64,000 bases of DNA from Novosphingobium capsulatum NBRC 12533 (GCF_001598375.1 NZ_BCYV01000009.1:186001-250000), one strand, 5' to 3'; positions 36,563 through 45,516 are shown, counted from the first letter of the stretch. The notes: a model not told the origin generated them from the sequence alone. A program made the numbers and translations.

Positions 36563-38014
36563 GTGACAGCAAGCCTCACCCAAAGGATCGACGCCCACCC
36601 CGTGGCAGCCGGAGAGATCATTTCCACAGAGCCGGCCACCGGCGCTGAACTCTGGCGCGGCGCCGTGGGCGATGTCGATGCGGCGGTGGCGCGTGCGCGG
36701 CGCGCGTGGCCGGCCTGGGCAGCGCAGCCGCTGTCCACCCGCATCGAACTGATGCGCCGCTTTGCCAACGAAGTGCGCAAGGATGCCGAAAGCCTTGCCA
36801 CGCTGATCGCCCGCGAAACCGGCAAGCCCCTGTGGGAAGCCAAGGGCGAGGTCGATACCGTGCTGACCAAGGTGGAAATCGCGGTGCGCAGCTATGCCGA
36901 ACGCACGGCGCAACGCCGGCTCGACAGCGCGCTGCAGGGCACGGCCGCGCTGCGCCACAAGCCACACGGCGTGATGGCCGTGATCGGCCCGTTCAACCTG
37001 CCGGCCCAGGCACCGGTGGGCCATATCATTCCCGCGCTGATCGCCGGCAATGCCGTGGTGTTCAAGCCATCGGAAAAGGCGCCGGCCACGGGCCAGGCCC
37101 TGATCCAGTGCCTGCATCGCGCCGGGGTGCCGGCCGCCCTGGCGCAGATGCTGGTGGGCGCGGCCGAGGAAGGCAAGGCGCTGGCCACCCACGAAGGCGT
37201 CGATGGCGTGCTGTTCACCGGATCGAGCCACACTGGCCTTACGCTCAACCGCCGCCTGGCGGCGCAGCCGGGCAAGATCGTGGCGCTGGACCTGGGCGGC
37301 AACAACCCGATCGTGGTGTGGGACACGCCCAAGATCGCCGATGCCGCCGCGCTGGTGGTGCAATCGGCGTTTACCACCGCCGGGCAGCGTGCCACGGCCG
37401 CGCGCCGGCTGATCGTCAAGGCCGATCTCTATGATGCCGTGGTTGGCGAGGTAAAGGCCCTGGCCGATCGCCTGATCGTGGGCGCGCCGCTGGATGATCC
37501 CGCCCCGTTCATGGGGCCGGTGATCGACAATGCCGCCGCCGACGGCCTGACCGAAAGCTTTGTCTATCTGCTGTCGCACGGTGGACGGCCGATCCGCCAT
37601 CTGACACGGCCGCGCGGCGATCTGCCGTTCCTGGCCCCGGCGATGATCGACGTGACAGCGATGACCCAGCGCCCCGATGTGGAGCTGTTCGGCCCAATCC
37701 TGCAGGTGATCAAGGTGGATGATTTCGACCAGGCCCTGGCCGAGGCGAACGCCACGCGCTTTGGCCTGTGCGCCGCGCTAATCGGCGGCACGCCGCAGGA
37801 TTACAACCGGTTCTGGGCCAATGTGCGGGCCGGCGCGGTCAACTGGAACCGCCCGACCAACGGCGTCTCACCCGCAGCGCCCCTGGGCGGGGTGGGCCTT
37901 TCCGGCAACCAGCGGCCGGGCGCGTTCTATGCGGCGGATTTCTGCGCCTATCCCGTGGCCTCGGCCGAAATTGAACAGCCGCGCGCCTCGATCGGTATCG
38001 GGCTGTCCGGCTAG
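36563..38014 (+). CDS. Aldehyde-dehydrogenase-fold protein related to AstD, without catalytic Cys and Glu
   Basis: The 483-residue product aligns by eye along its whole length with succinylglutamate-semialdehyde dehydrogenase (AstD, arginine catabolism). It has the fold markers GVMAVIGPFNLPAQAPVGHI, VVFKPSEKAPATGQ, DGVLFTGSSHTG and VELFGPILQVIKVDDFD. AstD has the general base in LEMGGNNP and the nucleophile in GQRCTCARR. Here the first reads LDLGGNNP (Asp at about 243) and the second GQRATAARR (Ala at about 277 and 279). A normal ALDH could not form the thiohemiacetal, so this may be a pseudoenzyme or a binding protein. It starts at GTG 36563. Its stop TAG shares bases with the convergent lipoprotein stop at 38011. 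Confidence 0.85.
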   Translation: MTASLTQRIDAHPVAAGEIISTEPATGAELWRGAVGDVDAAVARARRAWPAWAAQPLSTRIELMRRFANEVRKDAESLATLIARETGKPLWEAKGEVDTVLTKVEIAVRSYAERTAQRRLDSALQGTAALRHKPHGVMAVIGPFNLPAQAPVGHIIPALIAGNAVVFKPSEKAPATGQALIQCLHRAGVPAALAQMLVGAAEEGKALATHEGVDGVLFTGSSHTGLTLNRRLAAQPGKIVALDLGGNNPIVVWDTPKIADAAALVVQSAFTTAGQRATAARRLIVKADLYDAVVGEVKALADRLIVGAPLDDPAPFMGPVIDNAAADGLTESFVYLLSHGGRPIRHLTRPRGDLPFLAPAMIDVTAMTQRPDVELFGPILQVIKVDDFDQALAEANATRFGLCAALIGGTPQDYNRFWANVRAGAVNWNRPTNGVSPAAPLGGVGLSGNQRPGAFYAADFCAYPVASAEIEQPRASIGIGLSG

Positions 38015-38244
38015 GGCGAATCGGGTGGCGGCGTGGCGGGATCGACCGGGCCGCCCGGCACCACCGCCGCGTTGCGCATGTTCTGCTGTGACAGATCGGG
38101 ATCGACCAGCAATTGCCCTTCAAGCGCAGCGCTCATTGCGGGATCGTGATCAGCCTTGCGCTTGGGCGCGTCATCCTGCGCGCAGGCCGTTAGGGCCAGA
38201 CTGACAAGCAGCGCAAAAAGGCATGAGGCAAAAGGCTTGGCCAT
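38011..38244 (-). CDS. Small putative lipoprotein
   Basis: A 77-residue product with a lipoprotein signal (CLFALLVSLALTACAQDD; lipobox LTAC at about residue 20), then a short charged and proline-rich region (DPATPPPDSP). No family is recognised. ATG 38244 has AGGA 6 bases upstream; an ATG 6 bases earlier is too close to that site. Its stop and that of the convergent ALDH-fold gene share the CTAG at 38011-38014. Confidence 0.6.
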   Translation of the reverse strand: MAKPFASCLFALLVSLALTACAQDDAPKRKADHDPAMSAALEGQLLVDPDLSQQNMRNAAVVPGGPVDPATPPPDSP

Positions 38245-38307
38245 GGCCATTCCTGAACCGGCCGTGGTTAGCGGCGCGTTAACGGCCCGGCAAACCAGAC
38301 GCAAAAG

Positions 38308-38339
38308 GGGGCCTGCACGCCACCACGCATGCAGGCCCC
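38308..38339 (-). terminator. Intrinsic terminator of the glycine-zipper gene
   Basis: On the minus strand a 10-bp stem GGGGCCTGCA/TGCAGGCCCC with 12-base loop is followed by CTTTTG. It lies about 58 bases past the stop of the glycine-zipper gene. The pairing is exact. Confidence 0.65.
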
Positions 38340-38396
38340 GGTCCCGCCCGATCCCCGACTGGTCCCTCCGGTCGGGCAGGATCTAGCGTATTAGTC

Positions 38397-38888
38397 TTAG
38401 CGGCAGCGGGCGTTGCTCTGGTCGATCGACTTGCCCAGCAGCGCGCCACCGGCTGCACCCAGCAGGGCGCCAAGCGTGCGATCACCGTTGCCGGCAATGC
38501 CCCGGCCGATCAGCGCACCGGCCACGCCACCCACCAGCAGGCCGGTGGTGCCGTCGTTGCGGCGGCAGTAATAGCGGCCGTCGTTGCCGCGCCAGCTCTG
38601 GCCGCGATAGGCAACATCGCCGTAATAGCCACGGTCATAGCCGCGATAATCCTCGCGGTCATAGCCGCGATAGTCGTTGTCGCCGCGGCCATAGCCACCG
38701 CGCCAATCGTCACGATCACGCCAGCCGCCACGGTTGTGGTTCCAACCCTGGTCCCAGCCATCGTGCGCCACCGCGGCAACCAGCGTGGGCTGGGGGGCAA
38801 CTTCAATCGCCGCCGAAGCCGGGGCGATGCCGGAAGCCACAGCGGCCGTTGCGGCCAGGCCCAGCATAGTCTTGCGAAGTGCGATCAT
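38397..38888 (-). CDS. Exported glycine-zipper protein with Arg/Gly/Tyr-rich repeats
   Basis: The 163-residue protein has a Sec signal (MLGLAATAAVASGIAPASA). A hydrophilic middle of repeating RGYDR/RGDND/WRGG units follows at about residues 45-95. A C-terminal glycine zipper (LLVGGVAGALIGRGIAGNGD, LGALLGAAGGALLGKSID) resembles the Rickettsia 17-kDa/glycine-zipper 2TM domain. Such proteins are usually small envelope components without known enzyme activity. AGGAGA lies 7 bases before the ATG at 38888, and an intrinsic terminator follows. Confidence 0.8.
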   Translation of the reverse strand: MIALRKTMLGLAATAAVASGIAPASAAIEVAPQPTLVAAVAHDGWDQGWNHNRGGWRDRDDWRGGYGRGDNDYRGYDREDYRGYDRGYYGDVAYRGQSWRGNDGRYYCRRNDGTTGLLVGGVAGALIGRGIAGNGDRTLGALLGAAGGALLGKSIDQSNARCR

Positions 38889-39056
38889 GTTCGGTCTCCT
38901 GATCCGTCGTGTTGGTTCATGTTTACAGGCTTCAAGCTGAACGACATGCAACGCGACTGTCAGAATTGGTCAGAAACGAAAAAAGTTCGGACCGGCCCGC
39001 ACGCCGCGCGGAAAAGGGCCTTGGCGCAAGGCGATGCGCCTGCCACAGGCCCGGCC

Positions 39057-39977
39057 ATGAGCCAGAGGATAGACAGCGCAACGGCGAGCAACCTGAACAA
39101 CCCCGGCACGTCCAAGGCCGCGGGCGGCCTGGGCGCGGCCGTGCTGGCCTATGTGATCTGGGGATTCTTCCCGATCTATTTCCATCCGCTGCTCGGCGTT
39201 CCGGCGATCGAGCTGGTGAGCTGGCGCGTGGTGTTCACCTTGCCGGTATGCCTTGCCGTGGTCTGGTTCAGCGGCCAAGGCCCCGCCCTGCGCGCTGCAC
39301 TCACCACCCCGGCGGTGCTTGGCCGGCTGGTGCTGAGCGCGGCGGCGATCGGCTGCAACTGGCTGATGTATCTGGTGGCGATCGAAACACACCAGGTGCT
39401 GGCGGCCAGCCTGGGCTATTACATCAACCCGCTGCTCAATGTGCTGATCGGCGTGGTTTTCCTGCACGAGCGTTTGAACCGCCTGCAATGGGCGGCCGTG
39501 GCGCTGGCTGCCGGTGGCATTGCCGTGCTGATGGCCGGCGCACTGTCGATGCTGGGCGTGGCCATGGCGATGGCCGGCAGCTTTGCCCTCTATGGCCTGG
39601 TGCGCAAGTTCGTGGTGGTGCCTTCGGTCATCGGGCTGACCGTGGAAACCGCAGTGCTGTTCGTGCCAGCGCTGCTCGCCGTGCTCCATGCCGCGTCCGG
39701 CCCGGCCGGCTCGGCGCTGTCGCAGGGCGGTGTGGTGCCCTGGCTGCTGGCCGGATCGGGCGTGGTCACGGCCGTGCCGCTGCTGCTGTTTGCCGTCGCC
39801 GCGCGCAAGCTCGATCTTTCGACGCTGGGCTTCGCCCAGTTCATCGCCCCCACCATTCTCTTCGTGCTCGGCGCATTGCTTTATGGCGAACCGCTCGATC
39901 CGGCGCGGGTGACGTGTTTCATGCTGATCTGGGCGGCGATTGCCTTGTTTAGCTATGACCTGTTGCGCCGGCGGTGA
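39057..39977 (+). CDS. rarD: EamA/RarD-family permease
   Basis: The 306-residue product has ten predicted transmembrane helices in two EamA halves. The RarD signature is WGFFPIYFHPLLGVPAIELV at the start, followed by SWRVVFTLPVCLAVVW, CNWLMYLVAIETHQVLAASL and GYYINPLLNVLIGVVFLHE. Members export drug-like or amino-acid metabolites, and the name rarD comes from chloramphenicol resistance; the real substrate is unknown. It starts at ATG 39057, the first Met before the membrane segments; no strong ribosome-binding site is visible. It diverges from the glycine-zipper gene. Confidence 0.88.
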   Translation: MSQRIDSATASNLNNPGTSKAAGGLGAAVLAYVIWGFFPIYFHPLLGVPAIELVSWRVVFTLPVCLAVVWFSGQGPALRAALTTPAVLGRLVLSAAAIGCNWLMYLVAIETHQVLAASLGYYINPLLNVLIGVVFLHERLNRLQWAAVALAAGGIAVLMAGALSMLGVAMAMAGSFALYGLVRKFVVVPSVIGLTVETAVLFVPALLAVLHAASGPAGSALSQGGVVPWLLAGSGVVTAVPLLLFAVAARKLDLSTLGFAQFIAPTILFVLGALLYGEPLDPARVTCFMLIWAAIALFSYDLLRRR

Positions 39978-40020
39978 TCCTTCCACGGCGGGGGGTGGCG
40001 GCATTTGTGCCTTGAGGGCC

Positions 40021-40082
40021 GTTTCGGGCCGAAACACCCCTCCACCAGCCTGCGGCTGGTCCCCCTCCCCGTGCCGGGGAGG
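40021..40082. repeat. Three-hairpin GC-rich palindromic element
   Basis: Between convergent rarD and pyrC stand three perfect hairpins: GTTTCGG-G-CCGAAAC (40021-40035), ACCAGCC-TGC-GGCTGGT (40044-40060) and CCTCCCCG-TGC-CGGGGAGG (40064-40082). The last two resemble the hairpin units of the element at 53815. It ends 4 bases before the pyrC stop. Confidence 0.7.
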
Positions 40083-40085
40083 AAC

Positions 40086-41126
40086 TTAGGCCAGGCGCCA
40101 GGCCAGGGTTTCACCGGCGTGGAACGGCACCAGCACCGTACCACCCGCCGCGATTTCGGCCGGCACGGCAACGCCGGTCTTTTCCAGGGTCACCGTGCCC
40201 TCGTTGAGCGGCAGGCCATAGAAGCGCGGGCCATTTTCGCTGGCAAAGGCCTCGAACTTGTCGAGCGCGCCCTCTTCATCGAACACGGCGATGTAGCTTT
40301 CCAGCGCATAGGGCGCGTTGAACAGCCCGGCGCAGCCGCAGGCGCTTTCTTTGAGATGCCGCGCATGGGGCGCGGTGTCGGTGCCCAGGAACACCCGATC
40401 ATGGCCCGAGGTGGCCAGCTTGCGCAGCGCCAGGCGGTGCTTTTCGCGCTTGGCCACCGGCAGGCAATAGGCATGCGGGCGCATCCCGCCCACCAGCATC
40501 GCGTTGCGGTTGATGTGCAGGTGCTGCGGCGTGATCGTTGCGCCCACGTTCGGCCCGGCGCTTTCCACGAACTGCGCGGCTTCTTGCGTGGTGATGTGTT
40601 CGAACACGATTTTCAGCGCCGGGAAATCGGCCACCAGGCGTCCCAGCGTGCGCTCGATGAACACCGCCTCGCGATCGAAGATGTCGACGTGGGAATCGGT
40701 CACCTCGCCATGGATCAACAGCGGCATGCCGATCTTCTGCATGCGTTCGAGCACGGGATAGATCGTGGCCACGCTGGTCACGCCATGGGCCGAGCCGGTG
40801 GTGGCATGGGCGGGATAGAGCTTGGCCGCAGTGAACACGCCGGCGCTGTGGCCACGCTCAACCTCGTCAGGATCGGTATGATCGGTCAGGTAAAGCGTCA
40901 TCAACGGCGTGAAATCGCTGCCCGCCGGCAAAGCCGCCAGGATGCGGTCGCGATAGGCGGCAACGCCGGCCACATCGGTCATCGGCGGAGACAGGTTGGG
41001 CATCACGATCGCACGGGCAAACTGGCGCGCGGTATAGGGCGCCACGCCTTCCAGCATGGCGCCGTCGCGCAGGTGAACGTGCCAGTCATCCGGGCGGCGG
41101 ATCGTGAGAGTCGTTTGCGTGCTCAT
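40086..41126 (-). CDS. pyrC: Dihydroorotase
   Basis: This enzyme converts carbamoyl-aspartate to dihydroorotate in pyrimidine synthesis. The 346-residue protein is the monofunctional class II (E. coli PyrC) type. The zinc HxH is in [14 protein letters not shown], the carboxylated lysine is in [18 protein letters not shown], further ligands are in LLIHGEVTD and IVFEHITT, and the catalytic aspartate is in [21 protein letters not shown] precedes the ATG. It diverges from ygfZ across 38 bases. Confidence 0.96.
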   Translation of the reverse strand: MSTQTTLTIRRPDDWHVHLRDGAMLEGVAPYTARQFARAIVMPNLSPPMTDVAGVAAYRDRILAALPAGSDFTPLMTLYLTDHTDPDEVERGHSAGVFTAAKLYPAHATTGSAHGVTSVATIYPVLERMQKIGMPLLIHGEVTDSHVDIFDREAVFIERTLGRLVADFPALKIVFEHITTQEAAQFVESAGPNVGATITPQHLHINRNAMLVGGMRPHAYCLPVAKREKHRLALRKLATSGHDRVFLGTDTAPHARHLKESACGCAGLFNAPYALESYIAVFDEEGALDKFEAFASENGPRFYGLPLNEGTVTLEKTGVAVPAEIAAGGTVLVPFHAGETLAWRLA

Positions 41127-41164
41127 GGCTTCCCCTTAAGCCCAAGCGCTCCTATCTGTCACCC

Positions 41165-41902
41165 ATGAGCAATCCCCGCCTGTTCGATCGCGCCCTGATC
41201 CGGCTATCCCCCACTGAGCCAGGAGAAGACGTGGCCGCGTTCCTCCAGGGCCTTGTCACCAACGACGTGCAAGGGCCGCTGCCGGTCTGGGCCGGGCTGC
41301 TGACCCCGCAAGGCAAGGCGCTGTTCGATTTCCTGGTCTGGCCCGATGGCAACGACGCGCTGCTGATCGATTGCGAGGCGGCCGTGGCCGAGGCCCTGGT
41401 CAAGCGCCTCTCGCTCTATCGCCTGCGCCGCAAAATCGCGATCGCCATTGCGCCCGAACTGGGCGTCTATTGGCAGGGTCACATGGGCGATGGTGGCGCC
41501 GCCGATCCGCGCCTGGCAGCGCTGGGCCAGCGCTGGATCGCCGCGGTGGCTGACGATGACGTGGCGGTTGATGCACAATGGCGCGAACACCGCCTCAAGC
41601 TGGGCGTGCCCGAGGGTCAGGCCGAACTGGGCAGCGACCAGACGCTGTGGCTGGAAACCAATGCGGCCGAGCTCAAGGGCGTGAGCTTTACCAAGGGCTG
41701 CTATGTCGGCCAGGAAAACACCGCGCGGATGAACTGGCGGCAAAAGGTCAACCGCCGCCTGACGGTCGTTCCCCTCGCCCAGTCAGACCCGGCCCGCCAG
41801 CGCGCCGCCTATCCCGACCTCGGCCTGGCGGTGGATCATCTGCGGACAGAAGCGATTACCCACGTCCCGCATTGGCTTGAGGATGCGCTGAAAGCGGATT
41901 GA
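41165..41902 (+). CDS. ygfZ: Folate-binding protein YgfZ (Fe-S cluster assembly)
   Basis: YgfZ is a tetrahydrofolate-dependent protein needed for repair or maturation of some iron-sulfur proteins, such as MiaB (whose gene is at 48.2 kb). The 245-residue product has the hallmark SFTKGCYVGQENTARMNW motif (K-G-C-Y-x-G-Q-E) near residue 180 and the family N-terminus AAFLQGLVTNDV and GLLTPQGKALFDFLV. The glycine-cleavage T-protein fold is intact and the length is normal. It is followed by a dispersed repeat rather than another gene. Confidence 0.92.
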   Translation: MSNPRLFDRALIRLSPTEPGEDVAAFLQGLVTNDVQGPLPVWAGLLTPQGKALFDFLVWPDGNDALLIDCEAAVAEALVKRLSLYRLRRKIAIAIAPELGVYWQGHMGDGGAADPRLAALGQRWIAAVADDDVAVDAQWREHRLKLGVPEGQAELGSDQTLWLETNAAELKGVSFTKGCYVGQENTARMNWRQKVNRRLTVVPLAQSDPARQRAAYPDLGLAVDHLRTEAITHVPHWLEDALKAD

Positions 41903-41917
41903 GCGTTGTGCAAGCCG

Positions 41918-41993
41918 CCCTTCGACAAGCTCAGGGCGAACGGAGTCCGGTAACAATTCCTCGGAATTCCGTTCGGGCTGAGCCTGTCGAAGC
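41918..41993. repeat. Dispersed inverted repeat of the TTCGACAAGCTCAG type
   Basis: The left arm CCTTCGACAAGCTCAGGGCG and the right arm GGCTGAGCCTGTCGAAG form an imperfect inverted repeat around a GAATTCC-rich centre, with GAACGGA/CCGTTC next to the arms. I recognise this as a repeat common in sphingomonads and related alphaproteobacteria (from memory). It lies between convergent ygfZ and the HerA-like gene. Confidence 0.75.
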
Positions 41994-42018
41994 CCCCCGC
42001 AGGCACGCGCCGCCCCCC

Positions 42019-43761
42019 TCAAAACCGGCTTTGCGCGCGCCAGCGATGCACGGTGCGCGCGACGCCTTCCTCTTCGCCGCCGCTCTTGCCCCATAGCTGG
42101 CTGAACGAAGGATCGGCCGATGCCGGGCGGCGCACCTCGTCCAGGTCGTCGAACGCGACGCGGATCGGGATCGCCACGCCCTCGCCACAGATGATGCATT
42201 CGCGGTTGCGCAGCGCGGGAATCGAATCGAGGAACCCGCGCGCGCCTTCGGGCATGGCCGCGCGCACGAACTGCTGGTCGCGATCGTTGTTAAGGCGCAT
42301 CGAGATGATCGTGCCGCATTGCGACAGCACGCCTTCGGCCAGGTCAGACGGGCGCTGGGTGATCAGGCCCAGCGACACGCCGTATTTGCGGCCTTCCTTG
42401 GCGATGCGCGACAGGATGCGACCGACCGACGATCCGTTGGAATTGCGCTCGTTGGGCACATACCGGTGCGCTTCTTCGCATACCAGCAGGATCGGCCGCG
42501 TGGTTTCCTGGCGCGACCAGATGGCATAGTCGAACACCAGGCGGCTGAGCACGGCAACCACGGTAGAGGTGATTTCGGACGGAACGCCCGACACGTCGAT
42601 GATCGAGATCGGCTTGCCATGGGCCGGCAGGCGGAACAGCCGCCCGACGAATTCGGCCATCGTATCGCTGACCAGCATGCCCGAGAACATGAACTGATAG
42701 CGCGGATCGTTGCGGATTTCCTCGATCTTGCTCTTCACCCGCATATAGGGGATCGAGCTGTGCCCCTTGTCGAGCTTGCCCATCTCGTTCTGCAGGATGT
42801 TGCACAGATCGGACAGCAGGTAGGGGATCGGCGAATCCTGCGTGATGCGGCCCACCTGTTCGGCCAGACGGTTCTTCTGCCGCGCCATCAGCAGGCACTT
42901 GGCCAGGATATCGGCGTCGATCTGGCGTTCTGCCCCGGTAGCGGTGAGGAACACCTCGCAGTGTTCTTCAAAGTTCATCAGCCAATAGGGCATCTGCAGG
43001 TTCGACACGTCGAACAGTTGCCCGGTGTTGCGAAACGCCGAAAGATATTCGCCGTGGGGATCGATCATCACGATATGGCCCTCGGGCGCCATGTCGCAGA
43101 TGCGGTGCAGGATCAGCGCGGCCGCCGTCGATTTGCCGGTGCCGGTCGATCCCAGCAGCGCGAAATGCTTGCCCAGCAGCGGATCGATATAGAGGCCGGC
43201 GCGGATATCCTGGGTGGGAAACACCGTGCCCACGGTCACATGCGCGCGGCCATCGCTGGCATAGATCTGGCGCAGATCGGCGCTGGTGGCCGGATAGACC
43301 AGCGCGCCGGGCACGGGAAAGCGGGTAACGCCGCGGCGAAAGCCAAAGATGCGGCCGGTGGCGGGGTCTTCCTCGCCCTCCCCCAGAAAATCGAGCTGGG
43401 CCATTGCGCCACCATCCACCTTGCCATCGCGGCGCTGGTTGCGCACCGAGCCGAGCAGCCAGCCGCGCCCCACGCGCACCTTGATCTGGCTGCCCACCTG
43501 GCCCGACAGCGCCACGGTGGGATCGGCATCGTCCATGCAGTCTTCCAGGCGGTGCAGATCGAGCGCGATGCCGCTGCCCGATCCGGCCACATCCACCACC
43601 ACTCCGATCGGGCTGAGCGCGCAATCGGACGGCGGCAGATCGCGCGGTTCAAGGACAATATCGGGCAACGCAGCGGCAGATGGCATCGGCCCGTGCGGGG
43701 CAAGATCTCCAGGCCGGGCAGGGTCTGCCGAAATGAATACCTGCCTGCTCATGTCCGTCAT
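42019..43761 (-). CDS. HerA-like ATPase (DUF87/VirB4-type)
   Basis: The 580-residue protein has an N-terminal beta-rich HAS-barrel region and a RecA/FtsK-type ATPase core. Walker A is in ALLGSTGTGKSTAAALIL near residue 190. Walker B is in PILLVCEEAHRYVPNERNS, and a sensor region is in KYGVSLGLITQRPSDLAEGV. The arginine-finger region is SMRLNNDRDQQFVRAAMP. HerA translocates DNA with the NurA nuclease, or acts in Sir2-HerA and similar defence pairs; no partner nuclease gene is visible nearby. The start is ATG 43761 (ATG 43752 also possible). Confidence 0.85.
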   Translation of the reverse strand: MTDMSRQVFISADPARPGDLAPHGPMPSAAALPDIVLEPRDLPPSDCALSPIGVVVDVAGSGSGIALDLHRLEDCMDDADPTVALSGQVGSQIKVRVGRGWLLGSVRNQRRDGKVDGGAMAQLDFLGEGEEDPATGRIFGFRRGVTRFPVPGALVYPATSADLRQIYASDGRAHVTVGTVFPTQDIRAGLYIDPLLGKHFALLGSTGTGKSTAAALILHRICDMAPEGHIVMIDPHGEYLSAFRNTGQLFDVSNLQMPYWLMNFEEHCEVFLTATGAERQIDADILAKCLLMARQKNRLAEQVGRITQDSPIPYLLSDLCNILQNEMGKLDKGHSSIPYMRVKSKIEEIRNDPRYQFMFSGMLVSDTMAEFVGRLFRLPAHGKPISIIDVSGVPSEITSTVVAVLSRLVFDYAIWSRQETTRPILLVCEEAHRYVPNERNSNGSSVGRILSRIAKEGRKYGVSLGLITQRPSDLAEGVLSQCGTIISMRLNNDRDQQFVRAAMPEGARGFLDSIPALRNRECIICGEGVAIPIRVAFDDLDEVRRPASADPSFSQLWGKSGGEEEGVARTVHRWRAQSRF

Positions 43762-43840
43762 GCCTGTTCTTGCCCCAGCCCGTTGTCGCGCCAAACGCTA
43801 GAACTGGCAGGGTTAATTTTGGGCTAAGCAGTGCCCCGCA

Positions 43841-44605
43841 TCACACCAGCGCAAACAGGCGCCCGGCGATCCAGCCCATGCCCACCGATACCAGCACGGC
43901 AAACAGGCCATAAAGCAAGCCGTTGCCATCGGCCTGGTCGGCCACGAAGCGTTCGAAACCCTGCTTCGACACGTCAACCCGCGTGACCGCAGAGGTGATC
44001 ACCCGGCCCTGGCGGATGGCAAAGGTTTCAGCGGTATAGGTGCCGGTGCGCACTTGCGAAGGCAGCGTGATGCGCGCCTGATACAGCACCTGCCCGCTGA
44101 TCGTTACGCCGTGGCCGTCTTCGCGATAAAGGCCCTGCCGCTGCATCAGATCCACCAGGCCATCGGCGAAGTGGCGTTGCCGGGCCGGGTCGATCGCGCC
44201 AATCGGGGAAAGCTGCAGGCGATCGAGACCGAGTTCATAGATCGCCGCAGTCTTGTCATCCACGATCTCGCGCACCGGGCGGGACGAGGCGATGGCAAAG
44301 AAACTCGGCGCTGAGCGCAGCTCGCTGCTCGCGGCATTCACCCAGATGCCCGCCACCTTGCGCTTTTCCCGCAGCACGATGGATTGCACCGGGCCTTTGA
44401 GCACGACGACGATATCGTAATCCTGCGCGGCGCGGGTGCCACCCGGATCGAGGATGGCACCGAACAGCAAGAGATCCGCCCCGGTAAAGCCCTGGCGCAC
44501 CTCCACCCGATGCTGCGATATTTCGGGCACCAGGATCGGCGCGCGCGCCCCACCGAGCAGAATGGCCACCGGCGCCAGCAGCGCCAGCACCCAGCGCGGC
44601 GTCAT
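43841..44605 (-). CDS. TIGR02186-family transmembrane protein
   Basis: A 254-residue protein with an N-terminal signal-like helix (WVLALLAPVAILLGGARA) and a C-terminal membrane helix (LYGLFAVLVSVGMGWIAGRL), so the main part is outside the cytoplasm. Typical family features are ISQHRVEVRQGFTGADLLLF and the EREKRKVAGIWVN-like block (LREKRKVAGIWVNAASS). The family has no known function but is nearly always next to a TauE/SafE-type exporter. Here it overlaps that gene by 4 bases (ATGA), so the two are coupled. Confidence 0.85.
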   Translation of the reverse strand: MTPRWVLALLAPVAILLGGARAPILVPEISQHRVEVRQGFTGADLLLFGAILDPGGTRAAQDYDIVVVLKGPVQSIVLREKRKVAGIWVNAASSELRSAPSFFAIASSRPVREIVDDKTAAIYELGLDRLQLSPIGAIDPARQRHFADGLVDLMQRQGLYREDGHGVTISGQVLYQARITLPSQVRTGTYTAETFAIRQGRVITSAVTRVDVSKQGFERFVADQADGNGLLYGLFAVLVSVGMGWIAGRLFALV

Positions 44606-45516
44606 AGCGGCACCACGGTGAAAATCTCGTCGGGTCGATAGCCCAGGCCCAGCGCCATGCGCAGTGCCACGCCCAGCACGATCACCGCCAGGATCAGGCG
44701 CAACTGTTCGGGCTTGGCCTTTTGTGCAAACTGCGCGCCGATCTGCGCGCCCGAAACCGATCCCACCAGCAACAGTCCGGCCAGCACGATATCCACCGCA
44801 TGCGTGGTCAGCGCGTGCATCATCGTTGTCGCCATGGTCACGAACAGGATCTGGAACAGCGAGGTGCCCACCACCACGTTGGTGCTCATGCCCAGGATAT
44901 AGAGCATGGCCGGCACCAGGATGAACCCGCCGCCGATGCCCATCAGCATGGTCAGGATGCCGGTGGCCATGCCCAGCAAGAGCGGCGCCAGTGGCGAGAT
45001 ATAAAGGCCCGAGCGATAGAACCGCCAGCGCAGTGGCAGGCTGGCTACCAGGGGATGATGGCGGCGGCGCCGCGCCGGCTGGGCGAGGCCAAGCCGCTGT
45101 GCGCGCAGGGCGGTGATGCTTTCATGCGCCATCAGCCCGCCGATGCCGCCCAGCAGCACGACATAGAGGATGTTGATCACCGTATCGATCTGGCCCAGCG
45201 CCTGCAGCAGGCGGAACAGCAGTGCCCCCACCCCGGTGCCCAGCACCCCGCCGGCGACCAGCACCGCGCCCATGTGATAATCGATGCCGCCGCGCCGGGC
45301 GTGGGCAAATGCGCCCGAAACACTGGCCCCGGTCACCTGGCTCGCGGCCGATGCGGCGGCCACCGTCGGCGGCACGCCATAGAAGATCAGCAACGGAGTG
45401 GTGAGAAAACCACCGCCCACGCCGAACATGCCAGACAAGAGCCCGGTCAAGGCGCCAAGCCCCACGATCACCAAGCCGTTGACCGCCAGATTGGCGATGG
45501 GAAGGTACACATCCAT
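44602..45516 (-). CDS. Sulfite/sulfonate exporter, TauE/SafE family
   Basis: The 304-residue polytopic membrane protein has the duplicated TauE motif, GLLSGMFGVGGGFLTTPLLI near residue 30 and GMATGILTMLMGIGGGFILVP near residue 185. Relatives export sulfite, sulfoacetate or other organosulfonates. The loop between the halves is basic (QPARRRRHHPL). AGGAC lies 9 bases before the ATG at 45516. It forms a two-gene unit with the TIGR02186 gene. Confidence 0.88.
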   Translation of the reverse strand: MDVYLPIANLAVNGLVIVGLGALTGLLSGMFGVGGGFLTTPLLIFYGVPPTVAAASAASQVTGASVSGAFAHARRGGIDYHMGAVLVAGGVLGTGVGALLFRLLQALGQIDTVINILYVVLLGGIGGLMAHESITALRAQRLGLAQPARRRRHHPLVASLPLRWRFYRSGLYISPLAPLLLGMATGILTMLMGIGGGFILVPAMLYILGMSTNVVVGTSLFQILFVTMATTMMHALTTHAVDIVLAGLLLVGSVSGAQIGAQFAQKAKPEQLRLILAVIVLGVALRMALGLGYRPDEIFTVVPL

